From Echinarachnius parma (Eukaryota; Echinodermata; Echinoidea; Clypeasteroida; Echinarachniidae), in contig JBAMJV010003328.1 in NCBI GenBank assembly GCA_037951105.1, forward strand, positions 1 through 64,000: a stretch of DNA of 64,000 nt. The letters are read 5' to 3'. The position numbers and the translations under genes are program-made. This document shows positions 32,361 through 44,270 of this stretch, piece after piece; position 1 is the first letter of the stretch, and each line of letters begins with the position of its first letter. The notes below the pieces were generated by a model, which was not told where the DNA came from, ran no database searches, and was given only the letters and a program-made list of their open reading frames with translations.

Positions 32361-32958
32361 CACTGGGCCCAAAAAGAAACTAATAATTTTTCACATGATC
32401 ATATCTTAAAATCCTGTCCATCAAAATTAACCAAAATGACACATCGGATTACTTAAATACTCTACTATAAACACATGTCAGTAACCAAGCAGTTGCCCAA
32501 CTGACACAACAGCAAAAAGCACTGACATGGAACAACTTCCGGGACCACATGTCACACTATAGGGACAATCCGCCTGCTAATGCACACTCAGAGCAGCTCT
32601 ACAGGAAGAGAGGAACAATCTCCCCCAAGTCTGTATCAGAAACCTGGTGGACAGCATGCATAGCAGATGTACTGAATGCTTCCAAGCACATGGTGGACAC
32701 ACCCACTACATGATGTCTGTGTTTGGGTTACCTTACTGACATTACCTTCATTTCAATTTGTTTTGACTTCCTCACCTGCCTTAAACTCTGTTGCCGAAAT
32801 GTCCAGGCTGTGACATGTGATACAGCAAACAGTTCCATGCCAGTGCATTTTTCAGTTCGGTCAGTAAGGTAACTGTGTGTCATTTTGGTTAATTTTGATG
32901 GACAGATTTTCAAGATATGACCATGTGAAAAATTATGAGTTTCTTTTTGGGCCCAGTG
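32361..32958. mobile_element. TA-flanked TIR element, CACTGGGCCCAAAAAG family, with coding-like core
   Basis: It is 598 bases long with inverted repeats of more than 80 bases (CACTGGGCCCAAAAAGAAAC at each end) flanked by TA, so a Tc1/mariner-type source is likely. The core from about 32521 reads like protein on the plus strand, including PKSVSETW and SKHMVDT. The inverted second copy (35811-36436) retains PKSVSETW and SKHMVDT on its minus strand, so the coding-like text belongs to the family and is not local chance. Confidence 0.75.
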
Positions 32959-33062
32959 TATATTAGGTCCAATATTCATAACTTAACTATTCGTAGGGAC
33001 TGTTTTCATAATGTTAGAAGAAATGCGCTATTCATATTTCACAGTAAGGGTCACTAATAAGG

Positions 33063-33569
33063 ACAGGGTGGCCCCAAAAAACGGAACGGGGCACTTCCCA
33101 AAATACAGCAACACAATTATTATGTCCAACGGATAGGGTGTCCTTTCCAATGAAAAACGATACCAAGAACAGCCAATTTTGTTGAGTAGTTTTTGTTCTA
33201 GGGCGCTGTGAGTGAAATGATGTCAGGTTCCGTTTTTTGTAAATTGTTACCTAGTCAGGGCCAGTAAAACCGCACGCACCGCCTTTCATAGGTATACACA
33301 CAGCGCACCATTGACAGTGTGCACTCAGCCGTGTGCCGAGATAATGGGCATGGTATTACGGGCACTGAGTGCGGTTTTACTGGCCCTGACTAGGTAAAAA
33401 TTGGCACCTGACATGGTCTCACTCACAGCGTCCTAAAACAAAAACTACACGACCGAAATTACTGTTCTTGGTATCGTTTTCATTGGAAAAGACATCCTAC
33501 TGATGGACATAAATAGTTGGTACTATATTTTGGGAAGTGCCCCGTTCCATTTTTTTTTGGCCACCCTGT
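33063..33569. mobile_element. Foldback MITE, ACAGGGTGGCC ends
   Basis: The inverted arms span nearly the whole 507 bases: ACAGGGTGGCCCC outside, CTAGTCAGGGCCAGTAAAAC inside. Half of a related copy lies at 61040-61276. Confidence 0.8.
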
Positions 33570-33892
33570 ATAAGAAGAGTCACTACAGTATTCATTTTGA
33601 ATTATGAATAGTGACCGTTGTACAGTATGTGTAAAAACCTATTGTGACGAAATTGTAACCAAGCCTTTAACCGTGGACATTGCATGTTGTGTATATGGTT
33701 GTGTAAGATTGTGCATCCAGCTTGTATTGTAATATGTGAAGCATGCGATCGCGTCGTATGATGTGTGCTTGGTGTAACTGGCTAGCGCGCACACACGATC
33801 CGAATCGGGGCAGTTGGAAATAGGCCGTGCCTGTGATAAGACGTGTGTGCGGAGTAGCCAGCTGCACCGAGACAGGACGCGTAGTCGAGATC

Positions 33893-34060
33893 CAGTGGCA
33901 TAGCGTGGTCGGACTGATTGGGGGGGGGGGACGCTATTTTTTTCTTCTTTTTTTCTTTGTTTGTTTTCTCAAAAAATGGCCCCTTATGTTTGATATTGTT
34001 TTTTCAAAATTATTGGGGGGCACAGCCCCCCCCCCCCACCCCCCTGTAGCTACGCCACTA
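33893..34060. mobile_element. CAGTGGC-type MITE with G and C runs
   Basis: The left end CAGTGGCATAGCGTGG and right end CTGTAGCTACGCCACT are inverted partners, with poly-G just inside the left and poly-C just inside the right. Ends of this kind are common in hAT-type MITEs. No clear target duplication was read. Confidence 0.6.
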
Positions 34061-34299
34061 TCGGGATCGCCCGATCGACTTGTAAACGTTAGGAGCTCAA
34101 CGCATCGAGCAAGGCAAGAATAAAGGCAAGTGCCACACTATAACGGCAAACTTCTGGTGTGATGTGTATGAATAGGGGAGAGTCAGCTGCAAATCCCTAG
34201 TGTGTCCAAATAACCCAAGGGGTTGTGGTTGTCGGGTGTGACCAGCGATTGGCTGTGGTGAGAATTGGAACCCGGAGAGAGTCCCTTTGCACGATATAT

Positions 34300-35652
34300 G
34301 AATATCAGTCCTATGACAAGTTGACCCTCATGAACAGCAGTCCTATGGCAAGCTGACCCTTATGAATAGCGGTCCTATGACAAGCTGACCCTAATTTTGA
34401 ATATCAGTCCTCTGACAAGTTGACCCTTTTGAATAGCAGTCCTCTGACAAGTTGACCCTTATGAATAGCAGTCCTATGACAAGTTGACCCTTTTGAATAG
34501 CAGTCCTATGACAAGTGGACCCTTTTGAATAGCAGTCCTCTGACAAGTGGACCCTTTTGAATATCAGTCCTCTGACAAGTTGACCCTTTTGAATAGCAGT
34601 CCTCTGACAAGTTGACCCTCATGAACAGCAGTCCTATGGCAAGCTGACCCTTATGAATAGCGGTCCTATGACAAGCTGACCCTAATTTTGAATATCAGTC
34701 CTCTGACAAGTTGACCCTTTTGAATAGCAGTCCTCTGACAAGTTGACCCTTATGAATAGCAGTCCTATGACAAGTTGACCCTTTTGAATAGCAGTCCTAT
34801 GACAAGTGGACCCTTTTGAATAGCAGTCCTCTGACAAGTGGACCCTTTTGAATATCAGTCCTCTGACAAGTTGACCCTCATGAACAGCAGTCCTATGACA
34901 AGCTGACCCTAATTTTGAATATCAGTCCTCTGACAAGTTGACCCTTTTGAATAGCAGTCCTCTGACAAGTTGACCCTTATGAATAGCAGTCCTATGACAA
35001 GTTGACCCTTTTGAATAGCAGTCCTATGACAAGTGGACCCTTTTGAATAGCAGTCCTCTGACAAGTGGACCCTTTTGAATAGCAGTCCTCTGACAAGTTG
35101 ACCCTCATGAACAGCAGTCCTATGGCAAACTGACCCTTATGAATAGCGGTCCTATGACAAGCTGACCCTAATTTTGAATATCAGTCCTCTGACAAGTTGA
35201 CCCTTTTGAATAGCAGTCCTCTGACAAGTTGACCCTTATGAATAGCAGTCCTATGACAAGTTGACCCTTTTGAATAGCAGTCCTATGACAAGTGGACCCT
35301 TTTGAATAGCAGTCCTCTGACAAGTGGACCCTTTTGAATATCAGTCCTCTGACAAGTTGACCCTTTTGAATAGCAGTCCTCTGACAAGTGGACCCTTTTG
35401 AATATCAGTCCTCTGACAAGTTGACCCGTATGAATATCAGTCCCAAGACAAATTGACCCTTATGAATAGCGGTCCTATGACAAGCTGACCCTTATGAATA
35501 GCAGTCCTATGACAAGTTGACCCTTTTGAATAGCAGTCCTATGACAAGTTGACCCTTTTGAATAGCAGTCCTATGACAAGTGGACCCTTATGAATAGTGG
35601 TCCTATGACATGTTGACCCTAATGAATAGCAGGCCTATGACAAGTTGATCCT
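34300..35652 (+). repeat. 32-base satellite with higher-order repeats
   Basis: About 42 units of the form GAATAGCAGTCCTATGACAA followed by GTTGACCCTTTT. Variants (CTATGAC or CTCTGAC, GTTGACC or GTGGACC, ATCAG or AGCAG, a TCATGAACAG marker unit) recur in fixed order. Blocks restart near 34327, 34616, 34872 and 35101, i.e. spacings near 289, 256 and 229 bases, matching 9, 8 and 7 units. It lies between transposons, upstream of the zinc-finger gene. Confidence 0.95.
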
Positions 35653-35810
35653 TTCCGTTTCGTTGGGATTATATTGTACATGTACTGTACTATAAGTTGC
35701 CAACTGACCTGATGATTATAAGTAGACGCCTTCGAACAAAAGAAAGAAGTGATCATCAATTTCTTTCTTGTAATGAACGATCCCTTTCTATAATAAACTT
35801 AATTGCTAAA

Positions 35811-36436
35811 CAGGGCCTAAAAAGAAACATGATTTTTCACATGGTCGTTTTTTCTAAATCTGTCCATCAAAATTAACCAAACTGACGCACGGGATTACTT
35901 ATATACCCTACTCCAATGACATGTCAATATTCAAACGGTTACCTTACTGACAGAAATGCAAAATGCAATTATATGGAACCGTAATCTGTATCACATGTCA
36001 CAGCCGGGAAATTTCGGCAACAGAGTTTTAATGCAGGTGAGGAAGTCCAAACAAATGGGAATGAGGGTACTGTCAGTAACCCAAGCACAGACATCAATAG
36101 TGAGTGTGTCCACCATGTGCTTGGAATCATTCAGTGTATTTGCTTCGCATGCTTTCCTCCAGGTTTCTGATACAGACTTGGGGAGATTGTTCCTCTCTTC
36201 CTGTAGAACTGCTCTGAGTGTGTGCATTCACAGGCGTCCCTATACTGTGACATGTGGTCCCGGAAGTTGTTCCATGTTAGTGCTTTTTGCGGTTGTGTCA
36301 GTTGGGCAACTGCTTGGTTACTGACATGTGTTTAGAGTATTTAAGTAATCCTGTGTGTCATGTTGGTTAATTTTGATGGACAGGATCTTAAGATATGATC
36401 ATGTGAACAATTTTAAGTTTCTTTTGGGGCCCAGTG
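35811..36436. mobile_element. Second copy of the CACTGGGCCC TIR element, inverted
   Basis: The right end GGGGCCCAGTG (36436) and the left end CAGGGCCTAAAAAGAAAC match the 32361-32958 family; the left end is more diverged. Internal text runs opposite to the first copy, with PKSVSETW and SKHMVDT on the minus strand. It abuts the duplicated exon region of the zinc-finger gene. Confidence 0.75.
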
Positions 36437-36439
36437 CAG

Positions 36440-37396
36440 GTTCAGACGTATGCAACCCACTGTGTCAATTAGAGGCCATTGCTAAAGATATTTTTCAACA
36501 TTTAGACAAGAATATATTTAATCTGATAGTTCGAAATAAATGCTGAGTGAAGTTCTTATCAACATATCGTATCTTGTCATATGTATTTTCTTTTCTGGAT
36601 CCATCGTCAATTTGTTTTTACTCTATTTCAGTGGTATAGTTACATGAATGTCCCCATTTCTGTGCATGACCTGCTGTCTCATAACTGGAGACAACCTGGA
36701 CATTTAGATAATTGACATGAGAATGGAAGAAGTGCTCTTCAACTGCTTTTTTTCTAATGAACGACCTCTTTCTCTAATCAAGCTAGATCCAGACGTCGTT
36801 TGTTACCCAACTTTCTCCACAGAGGGCATTGCTGAAGTATTCATCAACATCCAGACAGGAATATATTCCAGCTGATAATTCGAAATAACTGCTCAATGAA
36901 GTTCTACTCAACATTTGTGTCATATTACGTACACATATTTCCCTTTCTGGATTCATCGCCAAGCATGATCTGTGTTTTAGTATATGTTCGTATGTCCATG
37001 TATGTCTCTATTTATATACAGACCTTGTACACTCTGCTGTCTAGGAAGAAGTAATCACTGAAGATAACCTGGACAACATCTAGAAAACTGACATGAGAAT
37101 GAAAGAAGTGCTCTTCAACTTATTTTTCTTTTCTGCTAATGACCCCTTTCTATGGCAATTTCATTTCTGGATTTAGACGTTGTATTCCCGGGTCGCACAC
37201 TTTTCAAAGAGGTCATTACTTAAAATATCAAACAGCATCCAGACATGAATGTGCCGTTTGATTCTTGTAAATAGCTGTTCAATTAAGATCTATTTTAAAA
37301 TTAACATATATCATTTTCCAGCTCAATGTCAAGAGAGTATTTCAGTATAGTTACTCATGGATGTTTTATTATTTCTATAATTCCTCTTCTATGCAG
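36440..37396 (+). pseudogene. Two decayed tandem copies of the zinc-finger gene's upstream exon region
   Basis: Segments of about 370-400 bases ending near 36770, 37140 and 37560 align with each other: shared blocks include a CAGACG start, CATCCAGACA, an intron-like TTTCTGGATTCATCG, and CTGCTGTCT..GG..GA..AACCTGGACA. Only the third keeps a splice acceptor plus an open exon (37397-37555). The copies ending near 36720 and 37090 have in-frame stops in the exon-equivalent part. Confidence 0.65.
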
Positions 37397-37555
37397 ACCG
37401 TATGCCCCCTTCTGTCTCTGAGGAAGTCATCGCTGAAAGCAACCTGGACAACATGCAGATGAAAGAGAAACCTGAAGGTGACTGGTATGATGACAATGGT
37501 TGGAAAATCCTTCGCAAAGATATGGAGATCAGTCTTCAGCATGGAGACTTACCAG
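37397..37555 (+). CDS. Zinc-finger gene, upstream exon
   Basis: The acceptor CTTCTATGCAG ends at 37396 and the donor CCAG|GTATAG closes the exon at 37555 in phase 1, matching the phase of the next exon. ATG at 37402 gives 51 codons of acidic peptide (MPPSVSEEVIAESNLDN, later a DWYDDNGWKIL stretch) with no known domain. The ATG context is weak (C at -3) and two coding-capable bases precede CGT-ATG, so translation may start in an unseen upstream exon. Confidence 0.55.
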
Positions 37556-40500
37556 GTATAGTCAGTGTTTGTCCTTCAAATTCTTCAATCATTCACTTTG
37601 ATATTCAGAAATCCCCACATACTTTGTCCACAGGCCATCATGTTCTGTTAAGAAACTTGTTAAGCTATGAAGACATTTGCTTTGGAAGCTTCTTATTCTT
37701 CTTGATCTTTTTAGCAGATTCTGTTGCTGCTTGACATGCTTGACAACAATCTTTGCAAACTATGTTCCTGTAAGTAATTATTTATAATAAAACACAGGTT
37801 CTATATATGTAGAAATGGTATGAGAATTATGTCCATTGCAATCCCAGGTCTTTACTTAACGAGTCACGACATTTCAAGTATATGAACCTACATCTTCTCT
37901 TTGTAATGAAAGGTTCATACAAATGTCTTTCTTTCTCTTCCTGTTTTAAAAGGTTTGGACAGGAACATAATGTGCAATGCTGATCCTGTGACCACAGGTC
38001 TAATTTGATGCACACTTCTGAGTTCTGTCTGCTTTCAATATTTCCAATTATTCTTACAACTCCTCATTATGATGATATAAATCCTTATTAATGTATTTCT
38101 TGTCATTCCTGTCTTCACAGATTACGACAGAAACAAAGCTTACAGATATCTTTCTGTGAACTAAAACCTATAAAGAGTCATGCCGTTTTTAACATATCCA
38201 ATACTTTTTACAACTCCTTTTTACTAGGATATAAGTTCTTATGATTGATTTGCTTTGTATTCTTATTTACAGGTTCTGACCGGAACATCGCTTGCAAAGA
38301 TGGTCGTCAAGCAGCTACAGAATCTTCAACACGGAACAAGATGAAGCACCTTCCAGAGCAATGTCAAGGAACCTTTGTCCCAACAGAACCGTTGGAAGGT
38401 CTGCAAACACCAAGACATGGGGAGGAATGGAGTAAAGAATGTATTCAAGATACACAGATTACAACAGAACAATCAGAACGATGTTTGCTTGAGACAGAGG
38501 AAGAGGGTCGAGATAAGATTGGGTTGTTAGGTAGTAAAAGATGTGAAAGGGGCGGAATACAAAGTGGAAATGTATGTGGGGATGAGGACGAGCACTCAGA
38601 CAGTTACCTGTCTGTTCCAGGGGAAGAGGGACAATATAAGGTAGGGTTGGTAGGTAGAGAAAGCTGTGAAGCGAATGGAATACAAACCACAAGGGCAGTT
38701 GGCAATGAGGAAGGTTCGTTCAGGTGTCCTATCTGCCAAAGTGTTTTCTTTAGTCCACACCTTTTAGAAATACACATGGCATTTCACAAACAGCATGCAA
38801 GGTCTGATAATCTATCTGAAATTGATAAAGTAGCTCATACAGGGGGTAGTCAAACAGTGCAAAGAGGAGTAACACAGATAGATATGATAAAGGCACCAGC
38901 ATCCATTAACAGTTTAAGTAGTACCTCGGTTAGCATGCCAGACTGCTCATCTTTTAATGATGATTTTGATAGGTTTAACACAAATTCAAATATTACAGAC
39001 ACCGACGATGTGCTGGCAGTGGAAAACTCAGAAGTGTCTTCCTTGCTTTCATTCATAGATGAACTGAGCTTACCTGTGCATTCGACCAGGTATCCAGAAG
39101 TTCCCTCCATGGATAACCCCCATGGTGGTCATTTGAATGTGACAGGTTTACATCCTGAACTCTCTCTGAAGGGACCTGTGACTGCTAAAAATAATGAATT
39201 GCCCTCAAGTGGACATCCATATACGTCCCTGCAAGAAGGTGCTCCTGAAGCAGATGTTTCCTCCAACCATACATGGACGGAAGGCATCCAGCCTGAAGAA
39301 ACTGCCAAGGAACACATGCATATACAAAACTCCCCAGTGGAACATTCACAAGAGAATTTCCTTCCAGATGATCATCTGTCCCCATGCTACATATGCCCTT
39401 CAAAGTTTGGCAATGTCAGGGACCTGGACGAACACTTGAAAGACATCCATGGCGAAGATGGTGTCGTTACATCTTATGCAGCAACGTTAGGGGAAGGACA
39501 TACCTGTGGAGTATGTGGCAATTGTTTCGGCAGTGTGAAAGACATTCAAAAGCATATGGAAAGCCATTCCGAAAATAATGATGGGTTGTTCGCCCAGACC
39601 GAGCAACCCTCTCCAGCAAAATACAAGAAAGCGATTAGTGACATAGCTGGGGAGAGACAGTTTCGTTGTGAAGTGTGCTCTAAGGGTTTTCTTCGCAATG
39701 CCCATTTGCAGAGGCACATGCTTATACATCGTGCTATAAAGCCATTTTCTTGTGATCAGTGTCGCAGGGCATTTAGTGATAATAGTAGCTTGCGCAGGCA
39801 TGAACAGGTGGTCCATAATACAGCATACCCCTATCTGTGCAATAATTGTGGCATGGACTTCCGTTCAAAGCGTTCACTGGGTGCCCACAAGAGGAGTCGC
39901 TCATGTCATGAGAGTACTCTTCAAATACCAAGCCTGGATGAAGCAGGAACTCCCACACCTTCAAAAGCTCACCAACAAACTTCTTCTAGAAACAGAACAC
40001 TACAGAAGCAAACCATTACCCCAAACAAGACACTCACAGTAAAGATTAAAAAACTGAGAGATAAGGTAAGCCATTCTGAAGATCATGGTGGGTTGGACGC
40101 CCAGACGAAGCAACCCTCTCCAGTGAAATGCAGGAAAGCGGTTAGTGACATACCTGGAGACAGACAGTTTCGTTGTGAAGTGTGCCCTAAGGGTTTTCAT
40201 CGCAATGCCCATTTGCAGAGGCACATGCTTATACATCGTGCTATAAAGCCATTTGCTTGTGATCAGTGCCGCAGGGCATTCAATGATGATAGCAGCTTGC
40301 GGAGGCATCAAAAGCTGGTTCATAATATAACCAAGCAGTATCTGTGCAATATTTGTGGCGTGAAGTTCCTTTCCAAGGGTTCACTGGGTGCTCACAAAAG
40401 GAGTCGCTCTTGCCATGGGGTTACTCATCAAATACCAAGTCTGGACGAAGCAGGACATCTTACACCTCTAGCTGACCAGCAAACTTCATTCAGTCTTCAA

Positions 40501-43233
40501 CAATCGAGTGAACAAAACGTCAAAGGGTTTGTGTGTCAGTACTGCCCTAAAATGTTCAGTGCAAAGAGTGACCTTGAGGCACACATTCGAACACACAGAG
40601 CTGGCAATATCCACTATTGTAAAATCTGTGGGAAATTCTTCACAACGCACGCCTACCTAAAGCGCCATATGAGGGTTCACAACGGCAAAAAGCCATGTTC
40701 TTGTGACTTATGCGGGCGTGCGTTCAATGATTTTAGTAGCTGTAAAAGGCACATGAGACGTCACAACAAGAAACCAAGCATCGGTGTAAAAGGAGCAACT
40801 CAACGACATCAGATAACTGGAAGAACAAGACGTAAAGTAGCGGAAGAAAAGAGTAAAACCTCAAACGAGAAGACCAAAGGTGTCATCATCATCAGAAACA
40901 AAACACTACAAATAAAGACAGAAACACTGGAGGACCAGGAAAGCCATTTTGAAAGGCATCCCTCGCCAAAATGCAGAAAAGCGATTAGTGATATAACTGG
41001 AGACAGGCAATTTCAATGTGAAGTGTGTGCCAAGAAGTTTCATTGCAATACCCATTTGCAAAGGCACCTTCTTATACATAGGGCGGTGAAGCCATTTTCT
41101 TGTCCTCAATGTCTTAGGGCATTTGCTGATGATAGCAGCTTGCGAAGGCATAAAAAGCTTGTCCATAATGAAACAAACCTCCTCCTGTGCAATAATTGTG
41201 GTGTGATCTTCCGTTGCACACGTTCACTGGCTGCACACAATAGAAGTCGTTCTTGCCATGCTGCAATGCATCATAAAACAAGCTCGACGAAGAGAACAAG
41301 TAGAAATCCGCTGTCGGCTCGCCAACAGTTCTCCTTTAATCATCCACAAGCCAGTAAACCAATCAAGAAAGAGTTTGTGTGTGACTTCTGCAATGGCTGC
41401 TTCAGTAAGAAGGGTGACCTGGATGAACACATCCTGCAGCACGCTTCTAGCAATAACCATAGCAATAACGATGTTTGTTGCGCAATCTGCAAGAAGGCCT
41501 TTAGATCAAAGTACTACGTAAGACGTCATATGGTAGTTCACACTGGCGCAAAACCCTTTACCTGTGACGTTTGCAATCGTGCGTTCAATTATGTCAGTAG
41601 CCTAAATAGACACTCTAGGCAATGTAACCAACATAATTCAAAGAAGAAGGATGGTCTTGTGATTATCAGCAGCAAAGCTTTAGATGTTGACCAAATGGCC
41701 ATTACCGGAGAAGGCCCATCACGTTCATGTGACTATGTCCACTCGCCTATCAAAGACGAGAAGACAAAAGCTGGCAAATCAGTCAATTCAGCCTTGGATC
41801 AACTGCACATATGTCAGGTTTGTTCCAAGGTGTTTTCCACCGTGGCAGATTTAAAAACGCACATGGTGACACACAAAGTGGGAAAAATCTTCACGTGTCC
41901 CACATGTGGCAAACTGTGTAAGAAGAAACATCATTTGGTGCGTCATGTAAGAATCCATACGGGTGAGAAACCCTACTCGTGCAGGTTTTGTGGACAAGCG
42001 TTCAACGACGTGAGCAGCTACACGAGACACATGAGGCTCAAACACGCCAACAATCCAAAGCAGAAGACTAAGACAAACAAAGAGGCGAAACATAAAGATG
42101 AGAAATCTGAAGTAGAAATTCAAGCCGGACAGAAAACATCCTCCAAAATTGCATATTGTACTGATCTTAGAGAACAGAACAACAAATCGCTAGAAATGAA
42201 GACAAGGATTCAAGACACCCGAACAGAAGTTGACACTGAAGATAAATATGATGAAATGCATGTACAGGGAGTGGTGATGACTGAGGAATCATCACAAGCG
42301 ACGGACAGTTCAGCCAAGCAGGAAGTATATAGCTGCCAGGTGTGTTCTAGGGTGTATTGCACCGCGGCAGATTTTAAAACGCATATGGTCACGCACAAAG
42401 TGGGAGTAAACTTCTTGTGTCCCATATGTGGCAAACTGTGTAAGAAGAAACATCATTTGGTGCGGCATGTGAGAATCCATACGGGCGAGAAACCTTACTC
42501 ATGCAGGGTCTGTGGACAAGCGTTTAACGATGTGAGCAGCTACACAAGACACATGAGGCTCAAACACACCAACAATCCAAAGCAGAAGACTAAGACAAAC
42601 AAAGAGGCGCAACATAAAGATGAGAAATCTGAAGTAGAAATTGAAACCGAACAGAAAACATTTTCCGAAATTGCATATTGTACTGATCAGGAGACTGAAG
42701 ATGCCGTTATCGTGGGCAATGAAAAGGTAGCTCAGACTTTGCTTGAAGCAGATCAAGCAATCATCAGAACAGACGCCAGTTCTCATCCATATTCGGAAAC
42801 GGATGAATTTTCGTTAGAAAAATATCTTGGAGAACAGAAAAACAAACCGCTAGAAATGAAGACAAGGATCCAAGACACCCGAACAGAAGTTAATGACACT
42901 GAAGATAAATATGAAGAAATGCATGTACAGGGGGTGGTGATGACTGAGGAATCATCACAAGCGAAGGACAGTTCGGCCAAGCAGGAATCATATAGCTGTC
43001 AGGTGTGTTCTAGGGTGTATTGCACCGCGGCAGATTTAAAAACACATATGGTAACGCACGAAGTAAAACCCGACTTGACATGTCCCATGTGTGGAAAAGT
43101 GTTCAAGAGGAAAAATCATTTGGTGCGTCATGTAAGAATCCATACGGGCGAGAAACCCTACTCCTGCATGGTATGTGGACAAGCGTATAGCGATGTAAGC
43201 AGCTACAACAGACATATGAGGCTTAAACACTAA
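37402..43233 (+). CDS. 27-finger C2H2 zinc-finger protein (two-exon model)
   Basis: Exons 37402-37555 and 38273-43233 join in phase 1 to give about 1704 residues. C2H2 fingers bind DNA in the nucleus; target and partners are unknown. An N-terminal acidic region without fingers (to about 38715) is followed by single fingers at 38722, 39383 and 39500. Eight three-finger modules follow: type A at 39660, 40165 and 41010; type B at 40527 and 41372; type C at 41807, 42327 and 42990. The third finger of each A module ends HKRSRSCH or similar, a C2HC-like ending. Canonical TGEKPYSC linkers occur only inside the C modules; A modules use HRA.KPF. In the middle fingers of the first two C modules the conserved Phe is replaced by Cys (CGKLC). 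The last His is the penultimate-to-stop residue, so the protein ends on a finger. Confidence 0.85.
37556..38272 (+). other. Zinc-finger gene intron with two decayed acceptor/exon-start copies
   Basis: The true acceptor TTCTTATTTACAG (38272) precedes GTTCTGACCGGAACATCGCT. Related exon starts occur after AAAAG at about 37953 (GTTTGGACAGGAACATAATG) and after CTTCACAG at about 38121 (ATTACGACAGAAACAAAGCT). Read in the same phase, these two stop after about 18 and 14 codons. They are decayed duplicates, or alternative last exons that would give a finger-less short protein. Confidence 0.6.
38273..43233 (+). CDS. Zinc-finger gene, terminal exon carrying all fingers
   Basis: Open from the acceptor to TAA at 43231. 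All 27 fingers lie in this one exon, as is usual for large C2H2 genes. Linkers between modules are Lys/Glu/Thr-rich and also duplicated: for example a TNNPKQKTKTNKEA-type stretch follows C1 and C2, and an EEMHVQGVVMTEESSQA-type stretch precedes C2 and C3. Whole finger-plus-linker blocks of about 500-650 bases were therefore copied. Antisense frames here are shadows. Confidence 0.85.
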
Positions 43234-44270
43234 ATAATTACTAACTGTACAGCTACGTCAGAAAAATGAAGATGCCGTGGTGAAACACAATAAGCTACTG
43301 GAACTTTACCAAGTCTCATCCACATTTGGAAACGGATGAGATTCCACCAAAAAATTAATATTGTGGGACCCCAACGAAGAACAGCGGTTGAGTCTTTTAA
43401 ATTGGCTTGCAGCGATTAGTCACGTATCATGTATCATGTATCACGTTCAATCATGTTTGGGGTTATTTTGTATAAAAGGTGACTTTAATGTACGAAGTGT
43501 AGCCTAGGGCCTACCATCCGTTGTTTTCCACGCCGGTAAAACACGAATAGTCGCGTTTACCAAATTCCACCAGAAAAGGATTATCATAGAGAGCATAGCA
43601 ACGAAGCGCAATAGATCCAGACAAGTACTCAAGATAATAGAACATAGATTGAAACAGGAGAAAATTCAGAGGCAATGTAAAAATGCATTTAAAAGACTTG
43701 ATGGTAAGAACCGGGGAATCATCAGAAGCAGAGAACCCTTCAGCCATACAGCAGCTGAGTACGTGTCGGGTTTGTTCTAGCCTGTTTATGTGACATATGA
43801 CATGTGTGATAACGCACGAATGGCGGGAATACTGCATGGGGGTATTTCACGAAGATCCTAAGTTGAACTCCACTAAGTTGGACTTAAAAAGTATGATAAG
43901 CCATTTGTATCCTTAAAAGAAAAATTCATTCAAAAGCAAAAAGTTGTTTAGACTTCATAAATTTTGTATCAAGAACATTACATCCCCTTGATAATACAAA
44001 ATATAATCGCTTTGAATCCAATATTTTACGCATTTAAAAGGAATGTTAGAATTTGTTTTCAAAGAAACTAACGCCTTTTCATACTTATAGACCAATTTAG
44101 AGTTAAGTCCAACTTAGCATTTTTCTGAAACACACCCATATGTCCGTTCTGTGACAAAGTGGAATAATACGCGTGTCCATCATCACGTGATAGTCCACAC
44201 AGGTGATAAACCTTTCTTGTGCAAGGTTTGTGGGCGAGCATTCGATGATTACAGTAGTCATAAAATTATA
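43234..44270 (+). pseudogene. Decayed further finger module downstream of the stop
   Basis: 43250-43360 resembles the C2-C3 linker (GAAGATGCCGT, TCTCATCCA, GGAAACGGATGA). 43680-43825 resembles the linker end and first C-type finger (GGGAATCATCA, TGTCGGGTTTGTTCTAG, TAACGCACGAA). After a MITE (43838-44137), 44138-44270 resembles the second and third fingers (CACACAGGTGATAAACC, TGTGGGCGAGCATTC). Several stops and frame changes make it non-coding. It shows that the array once ran one module further. Confidence 0.8.
43838..44137. mobile_element. MITE inside the decayed finger module
   Basis: The left end GGGGGTATTTCACGAAGATCC and right end AGCATTTTTCTGAAACACACCC are inverted partners with AAGTTGAACTCC and GTTAAGTCCAACTTAG inside. 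The finger homology resumes on either side. Right-hand parts of the same family occur at 44531-44610 and 46695-46736. Confidence 0.65.

Noticed and set aside
34300-35652. CRISPR-like array
   Set aside because: Units are contiguous variants of one sequence without unique spacers, in eukaryotic-style DNA.
35956-36324. 122-residue plus-strand protein
   Set aside because: It is the reverse of the conserved coding-like core of a TIR element; the family reading is on the other strand.
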